This document shows, one piece after another, positions 57,401 to 64,000 of a stretch of DNA of 64,000 bases; the stretch's first letter is position 1, and the number at the start of each line of letters is the position of its first letter. Position numbers and translations under genes: made by a program. The notes under the pieces are model-generated. The model searched no databases. It was given only the letters and a program-made list of their open reading frames with translations, and was not told the origin of the DNA. Location of the stretch: the NCBI RefSeq assembly GCF_000764305.2, contig NW_025936167.1, positions 1 through 64,000 on the forward strand, given 5' to 3'. Origin of the DNA: Hyalella azteca. Lineage: Eukaryota; Arthropoda; Malacostraca; Amphipoda; Hyalellidae.

Positions 57401-58194
57401 ATTTCAAATTGGTTCGTTGTTGGTGAGTGAATTTTGGTAAGGATTGGTGAGGGCTTCGGATGGTTTTAACGGGTTGGTGGTGATTCTTCATATGCAAAAT
57501 TTGCATTTTGAGATCAATTAAACAATAGTGAAGATGATAAATACTCATTATATTTGCATGTTTTTTATATTTTTGTATCTTTCTTAGATGGTATGATGGG
57601 TAGGGTGATCGATGATGATGAAGGAAATGAGGGTTGAGTCGCTCGAGACTCGTTAGAAGGTTAAAGAGTGTCAGTTAGTTTGACTTAGATCCATTCAAGA
57701 TTATGACTGTCAACCCAGAACAGAGTTATTCTTAACTTTGACAGTGGCACACACGAACAGTGTCCCTTATAAAGTTTGACAGGTATATTTAACCTTCTTT
57801 ACTTCGTCAGCTATGGATCTGTTTAGCTAACAGCAAAGTCACCATCGCGTAAAAACTCAGGAACTACATGATATGAATTTAAAAACGTGTACCGTTTTAG
57901 TGAACAACATGTTATTCTTATGGCTAACATTTTCCTTGGCGAAACAGATGAACAGCGTGGGCATTCTTTAAGGGGACCGACCGGGCTAAAATTTTCAATT
58001 TTGGAGTTTTTCGGTTTTTGTGCTCATCTGAAAGCTGCAATTCTGCTCTTTCCAATGGTACCACTGCCATCGCTGTACGCNGAATTTCAGCTCACCATCA
58101 CAATTTTCACTAGTACCATTACCATCACAATTAGACATTTTACATTAATCTTCTGTAAAGAATGAGAATTACTTACGGAATAATTAATTATTTA

Positions 58195-58470
58195 AGCACT
58201 TAACTACCATTCTTCAATAGACTCAGTTTTTAGTTTTTTAGTTTTTAGTTTTTACTCATAGCGTAGTGCGGTATTATAAAGTACTCCAACAGCGAAGTAG
58301 CACTTCAAAGTCTTTCTGCGTACGAATCAGTAGTGGGACACTAAACATTGTAGAAGAGCTACTTCGAAGTGCTTAGTGTCTATGACGTATTTATCATATA
58401 GCAGGACACTTCGTAGTGCATAGTGCTACTTCGTAGTGCTAGTGCCCTATTTAGCATACGGGCCTAAGTA
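58195..58470. repeat. Self-complementary segment (CTACTTCGAAGTGCTTAGTG)
   Basis: Multiple AGTGCTACTTCG/CGAAGTAGCACT words in both orientations, ending TTAGCATACGGGCC. It may be a decayed MITE; ends not certain. Confidence 0.45.
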
Positions 58471-58861
58471 TTGGTCGTGATATCGCAAGTGCCACTTGCG
58501 ATGCATGCGCTAATGTTTGGGAGTCGATATATAGGCTGGCACTTATACAACTGAGGCATTAATGGCCGTTGTACTGGTCAAGATTTTACGACCTCAATTA
58601 GACTCGATCATTCCAGCCATTACTACTGCCGCGCCTCAACAGAGAGAAATGTATGGTTGGTAGAATAAACTTCAATGAATAAGGAAAAATAAAAAGTAAA
58701 AGACATACGGTTAACAAACTAATTAACAAATTTCAACGCAAAAAAATTCCTCAATCCAGACGGCAAACGGTACCAAGGGTACACGGTACAGAAGGTGCAC
58801 AAGAAAAAACACGGTACAGAGAATACGCCTGAATGAAATAATCGAGACAGAAATTACTCAT

Positions 58862-59342
58862 TACAGAAGGGTTACTAGAATTTGAAACAAGAACCTCAAC
58901 ACCAGGGGCCACGGCTATAAACTACAAAAACTGCGTTGGAACACATCCATGCGACAACATTTCTTCTCGCTTCGAGTCACCGACATGTGGAACAGCCTCC
59001 CTGATAGCATCGTTGACGCTCAGAGTATGAACATCTTCAAAAACAGACTAGACGAAGCTATGCAGGAGCATATGTTCAGTCTTAAAATGCCTAGCAAATT
59101 ACGGACCAGGCAATAAGTCCAGACGAAGCTATGCAGGAGCATATGTTCAGTCTTAAAATGCCTAGCAAATTACGGACCAGGCAATAAGTCCAGCAGCTAT
59201 CTCAATCAATCGTCAGCTATGGAAAGATCAGGTTCCAAAGGCCGGATCCCTTGTGATTCAAGTCACGAGAACGAGAAGTACAAGAAACGGCAACAGGCCA
59301 TGGGCCTATTTCTTCAGTGCCGATACTTCTATTCTATTCTAT
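58862..59342 (+). mobile_element. LINE 3' fragment of the CR1-like family
   Basis: Same family and 3' end as 10623-12470, opposite orientation, covering only the last ~115 codons ([20 protein letters not shown]) and the (TTCTA)n tail. A 71-bp internal duplication (AGACGAAGCTATGCAGGAGC at 59049 and 59121) disrupts it. ATTACAGA on both sides may be the target duplication. Confidence 0.88.
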
Positions 59343-60677
59343 TACAGATAATAGGCAGTACAGGAAATATGCGGAACTGAAGGTGCGCGGTACAGAAGGT
59401 ACGCGGAAATTGTATTTGGTAGTGATGTGAATGGTGCGGCTGTTGGCGCAGGCATGTATCGCCGGGATCGGCCCAAGTAGGAGCGGACTTGCTGGCCGCT
59501 GGCAGAGGCCAGAAGTAGGTGCCGCCTAACAATGGTGGCCATGAGCACGACTAACTAGTACGAACATAACAATACTATTAACAATTCTAAATTAGGCGTC
59601 GATAAAACACATTACAACAGTTATAAGATTATAACACTCGTGTGAATTAACAAAATTCGCACTCACATTCACTTGATGAAAAGCATGATTTAGTCTTCTA
59701 TCACACTTGCACATGTTGCTGTGTAGATGACGAAAATAATGTCTTGGCAAGGACAAAAATACACAACTGTATAACAGATAATCTTTCTGAATTTACCATA
59801 AAGTTTCAACCGGTAAGGGCTGTCAAGTTGCGCCACCCCTACTTTAATAAGAACGAAGACACCGGGGGCGAGTAGCAGGGATGGTGAATGTAGAAAATCT
59901 CTGCCAGCGATGACCAAACTTTAAAAACCGTGAAAGCAAAGTCGAACTCGCCGGGCCGCTGAACGACTGCGTTAAATATGAAGTAGGATTACGCGTCGAT
60001 AATTATTACAAAAAGGATTTGAACTGAAGTTTTAACCCTTTTCGACAGGAGCACATCTACATTTACCTGTTCATCAAAGCACTTGATCCAATGTTAGAGA
60101 TACCACGGCTTCTTCTTCGTTGTCAAGCTAGTGATATAAAATGGAGTCCTGAGGCTACTGCCCAGACAAAATTTAAATACCGGCCCCACCCTGCATTAGG
60201 TGCCGCCTAAGACTCTATGAGCAAGTAAATCAGCCTCTCAATGTCCGTTTCGGCCGTGCTGGACGTGCAGTTTTTAAGCAGTTTGCAAGATCGGCATCAC
60301 TAGTCGAGGCCAGCCCTTGTCATACTTTTAGGGCACAATTCCCATACTCTGAGGACACTATAAAGTCAGAAATGAGATTTTGATTTGGTTGACTAAGCAG
60401 ACCTTTTGCACGGAAGTCTGAGCATTACCATCGTTTTGTTAGGAGAAGGGACTATCTATACCAAGCAACATCTAGTGAACCTGCATCTAGCAATTAATTC
60501 AGTCGCTCATTTATCTCAGGAGACTTATAGTATCCATAACTTGGGATGATGTTTGCACTCATTATTTAGTAAAATACTTCGATATTCACTCGGTAGAGGC
60601 CAGCAAGCTAAACTACGTGCTATTTTGTTCTTCCTTTATTATTAAAATAGTGTATTACTGTATTCCCCACTGTATAG
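59343..60677. other. No gene recognised
   Basis: Contains short words GGTGCCGCCTAA twice (59519, 60199) but no exon, RNA gene or array. Confidence 0.5.
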
Positions 60678-60785
60678 GAGCCAGCAAGCTGCTGTCGGGG
60701 GCGTCCGTAGGCGCGGTGACCAACCCGCAGCGCTGCCTGCAGCTGTGCGGGGCGCAGCCTGCCTGCGTCGCCTTCAACTTCAACG
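60678..60785 (+). CDS. PAN/apple exon a
   Basis: Acceptor TATAG; reads ASKLLSGASVGAVTNPQRCL, then QLCGAQPACVAFNFN; donor AACG|GTAGAT. The C..LC....C.AFNF pattern is the PAN core. Confidence 0.75.
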
Positions 60786-61998
60786 GTAGATTTAAATATA
60801 TTAATATTTCAGCTTTTATACATTTTAGTGCATGCATTTTGGCTACTCAATTGAATGAGGCAAGGCTTCATTTATATTGGCGCGACTTATTGTTTGAGGC
60901 GCTGCTTAATCGATAGCGGTTCTATTTAATTGATTTAGGTGCTACTTAATTTTTAAATGCACAACTTCCGTTTCAGGCGCTACTTAATCGATAGCGACAC
61001 TATTTATTCGCTTTATTCACTAACTAATTAACACAAGCCACTACGCTAAATTAAACTGTACGAGATTTTTCGCTGATAATGTGCCGTCGTAAAGCCAATA
61101 AGACACTCAAATGCTGCTGCGACGCACCATTGTACAGAAATGAGCACAAAATTATGCAATAAATTAGGATTCGAAGATAGAAGCTGTATTAAACAAAATT
61201 ATAAACAGGTTTCATAAAAAAATGAATCTTGAACTGTTGTATTTGATTACTGTTGCAAAATGCTATATTGTATTATCATTACAATGTCTGTACTGATTAG
61301 GCCATTAAACCTATAGCCGATTCTGTACATTGGCAATGTTCCCAACTTGTGAGTCTCGAACACACAACTCACAGCTCCAATTTTGCTGTGCTAACCTGCC
61401 AGGCCACCTCAATGATTTTGACCAGAACTGTCGCAGGTAGCTGGGATCGAACCCACAACTCACTGCTCCCCTTTTAGTGTCGTGAATTGTAAACACTGTG
61501 CCACCTTGTAGAAAATTATTTCAACAGAAATTGTTTAAACCCTCAATTGTTGTATCAAAATATTGATATGCCCGTGCAGACGTGACCAGGGAGTGCGAGC
61601 TCGTGGCTGCGGTAGCCGGCAGCGCGGTGGTGCCGGGCTGGCGCTGCTACAGGATGCTGATGCCGCCGCCCGCCCGGATTATGGTGGGTGTCGCCACCAT
61701 TTATCTTTATTGTTATTTGTCTGTCATTATGATCAAGTATTGCTTAAATGATTACAGCCCACAAAAAGGCAAAATGCCCTTTATTTACGTTGATGCCAAC
61801 AGGACCCATGTGCCAGCAACCCCTGTCCTGCTAACAAGGTGTGCGTACAGCACTGTCCTCTTGTTTACGTTGTTGCCAACAGGACCCATGCGCCAGCAGC
61901 CCCTGTCCTGCTAACAAGGTGTGCGTACAGCGCTGTCCTCTTGTTCACGTTGTTGCCAACAGGACCCATGCGCCAGCAGCCCCTGTCCTGCTAACAAG
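60678..61998 (+). CDS. PAN/apple and EGF-like extracellular protein gene, 5' and 3' incomplete
   Basis: Exons at 60678 and 61580 form a cysteine-rich PAN/apple-like module: RCLQLCGAQPACVAFNFN, then RECELVAAVAGSAVVPGWRC and YRM. They are followed in phase by an EGF-like start (DPCASSPCPANK). Such modules occur in secreted or membrane adhesion proteins. No signal peptide or transmembrane segment is within the window, and an N at 62001 ends the recognisable part. Confidence 0.7.
61310..61510 (-). repeat. tRNA-derived SINE, apparently dimeric
   Basis: On the minus strand GGTGGCACAGTG (A box) and TGGGTTCGATCCCAG (B box) lie near 61500-61435. A second pair (GGTGGCCTGGCAGGTTAGCA; GTGTGTTCGAGACTCAC) follows at 61415-61345. 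Located in an intron of the PAN gene. Confidence 0.75.
61580..61683 (+). CDS. PAN/apple exon b
   Basis: Acceptor GTGCAG; reads (D)VTRECELVAAVAGSAVVPG, then WRCYRMLMPPPARIM; donor ATG|GTGGGT in phase 0. Confidence 0.72.
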
Positions 61999-62000
61999 GT
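61790..62000 (+). repeat. 80-bp tandem repeat containing a whole short EGF-like exon
   Basis: Three copies; each has acceptor GCCAACAG, DPCAS(S/N)PCPANK (61803-61838, 61883-61918, 61963-61998) and donors AAG|GTGTGC or TGC|GTACAG. The third copy ends at an N at 62001. Confidence 0.88.
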
Positions 62001-62001
62001 N

Positions 62002-64000
62002 GTCACAAAGCTCCCGAACGAAACCTATTACTTTAGTTTCAGTAGCAATTACGGTGAAGATGATGACCTTCATACTATCACTATATTGTACCATGCAATA
62101 TTAGTATAGTATGGTAGTATATTATACTATACCATACTATACTAGTATAGAATAGTATGGTATAGTCTATAGTTATAAAAATAGGCCAAGTTTGGCTAGT
62201 CTCTGATTCTTGTAATGTTCTTAACTTGCCTCCTGGAGATCCGAGAACTGGTATTTTGACCAGATCTTCTCAATACTGAAGTTGAAGCTAAGCAGCTACT
62301 TAACATCCAACAATTTGTGAGATGGGAGGCACTTCTATTCGAAACATACACCACTGCATAACTTCAATCTTCTATGTGAAAATTGAAGCGTTGTTCCGAA
62401 ACGTGTACTTTTGGTGAGACCCTGCACTTCGCTTCTCTCACGCACCCCCTTGTCTGCGCTGCCATCATTACCCGCATTTAACATCTTTCCATCAGGGATG
62501 TTAGCATTAAGGTTTTATTTTAATGGAGCCTAATGCCTGCAGTACTTAAGTGCATCATAATTACCACTAAACCTGAGTGACTTGACCGTCATAGACCACA
62601 TGCAGTTCAGTTTTACTCTTGCTAGCGAGAACACCGTTGGCTGTGTCTTGCACTTTGGTTGGATTTATTGAACGTTGCAGCCACTCAGGAGTGCGGCACC
62701 CCACCGGGAGGGGGGCAGTGTGTAGGCCGTAGGGCCATAACCCGTGAACACGTACCTACAATCTCCGCTACCAAATCTTCATTTTAAACATTGATTTTTG
62801 TTATTTTGAGTTATGAATTTATGAATGTGTTAATTAAAGTGAAAATAGTAACTCATTTTTAATCTGGTATGTTCTTTTCCTCTAAAAATGGAGAGAAGGT
62901 GCCATGACCAGGCCTGGGTAGCTCGCCGATGTTTTGAACAATATGATATTAAGGTCAATTTATGCACTTGTAACCCTAACCTCAGATACGGTGCGTCAAC
63001 TCACCAGCATGAGTGAATTCCATGATGCTCAATTCAACTACCCCAATTTGATGATTGATTTAGTAAAGTAACGGAGTAGCGGTAATCAGCGGCAAACGAT
63101 CTAGTACATATATAAGTTCGACCTTCAGACCACCTTTTCAACATACGATACACTAAATTCAACTTAAATTTTCTGCAGCTTCATAAAATACAGGAAATCT
63201 TCCCGAAATAAAAATTCAGCGCCATGCGGCCAGCGATATGATGAACATAAATTGTGAACATCTATATATAGATGATAAATATAGAGCATCTATATATAGA
63301 TATAGATGATAAATATATTATTATATATATATATATAGATAAATATAGAGCATCTATAGCGTCCGAGAGAAAAAAATAGTCAAAGGAACAGTTTGACTTA
63401 AATTAATTTAAATCCAAATTAAGTGGCCATATTTCAATTCTAAACTTTTCGAAAAGATTCACACGTCCAAACTCGTGACAATTTTTCGAGTTCTCAAAGA
63501 TCCAAACATGAACTGTGCTCACTATTGCTTTTCAACTTATCGATATTTTTTAACAAAATCTTTGGAAACTGTCGCTCTTCAACTTATCGATAATTCAATT
63601 AACGTTGAGACGGTCGCTCGTCAACTTATCGATAACTCCTAACTAAAATTCTGCAGACTGTTACTTCTGATCATATCGATAATTCTTAAGGGGAACGTCT
63701 GCCCTAAAAAATAGACAGCCCTAAAAAATAGACCGAAAAATAGACAGCTTTTATTCATGTCCATTTTTCGAAAAAATGAAAGAAAACTTGAAATTCTTAG
63801 AAAACGGCCAAAAAAGGGGGAACTGTAGAAATCTATCTCCTCCTAGAGTTTTAAAGTTACAGCAATGAGACATATACCATCCGATTTGCACTCAAAATAT
63901 CTATTGATTCGTCGTCGCTTTTTTCGAATGTCGAATTTTTGTGGATGTGGGAGTTTTCCAAAATTTTCGAAAATTTTTCGCTTTTTTCAATTTCCTGCCC
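62002..64000. other. AT-rich sequence without recognised genes
   Basis: Holds TATACTATACCATACTAT-type palindromic runs (62095-62175), ATCTATATATAGAT runs (63250-63350), several TCAACTTATCGATA words (63530-63640) and a short tandem CCCTAAAAAATAGAC at 63700-63735. No exon seen. Confidence 0.5.

Overview
The window is a piece of an animal nuclear genome, most likely an arthropod and by inference a crustacean. Genes are split into short, GC-rich exons with GT/AG splice sites inside AT-rich introns. A degenerate TTAGG tract, Tc1 and LINE elements, tRNA-derived SINEs and very many minisatellites surround them. There are no operons, CRISPR arrays or prokaryotic signals. Three 38-bp copies of the palindromic Nextera mate-pair junction adapter and ten single-N joins show an imperfect draft scaffold, so some duplications and missing exons are probably assembly faults.

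Layout. (1) About 1.2-24.9 kb, + strand: a glutamate transporter gene of the EAAT/SLC1 family, from the first membrane segment to the stop codon. Two internal pieces are missing and two exons are present twice. A Ly6/quiver-like exon lies on the opposite strand at 2.2 kb and again at 8.7 kb. A Tc1-like transposon split by a CR1-like LINE occupies 9.5-12.9 kb. (2) 25-31.5 kb: no recognisable gene. (3) 31.5-36.4 kb, + strand: a PAK1IP1/Mak11-like WD40 gene with seven exons and an acidic/basic tail. (4) 36.4-41.4 kb: intergenic repeats. (5) 41.4-56.1 kb, - strand: a p38 MAP kinase gene convergent with PAK1IP1, with an intact TGY activation motif, one exon not found and a poly-alanine C-terminal tail. 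(6) 56.7-60.6 kb: weak coding-like segments and a LINE 3' fragment. (7) 60.7-62.0 kb, + strand: the start of a PAN/apple plus EGF-like extracellular gene. (8) 62-64 kb: AT-rich, nothing recognised.

The most unusual feature is how often tandem repeats are built from exon-intron junctions. Donor-bearing or acceptor-bearing repeats start exactly at, and include, the splice sites of exons in EAAT, the Ly6-like gene, PAK1IP1, p38 and the PAN/EGF gene. In three unrelated genes the acceptor plus the first bases of the exon recur upstream at a spacing of about 139-158 bp. Either the genome has a recurrent duplication process at splice junctions or gap filling has caused it; long reads and RNA-seq would decide. 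The genes are not a functional cluster. They are unrelated neighbours in membrane transport, nucleolar/ribosome biogenesis signalling, stress signalling and extracellular adhesion.
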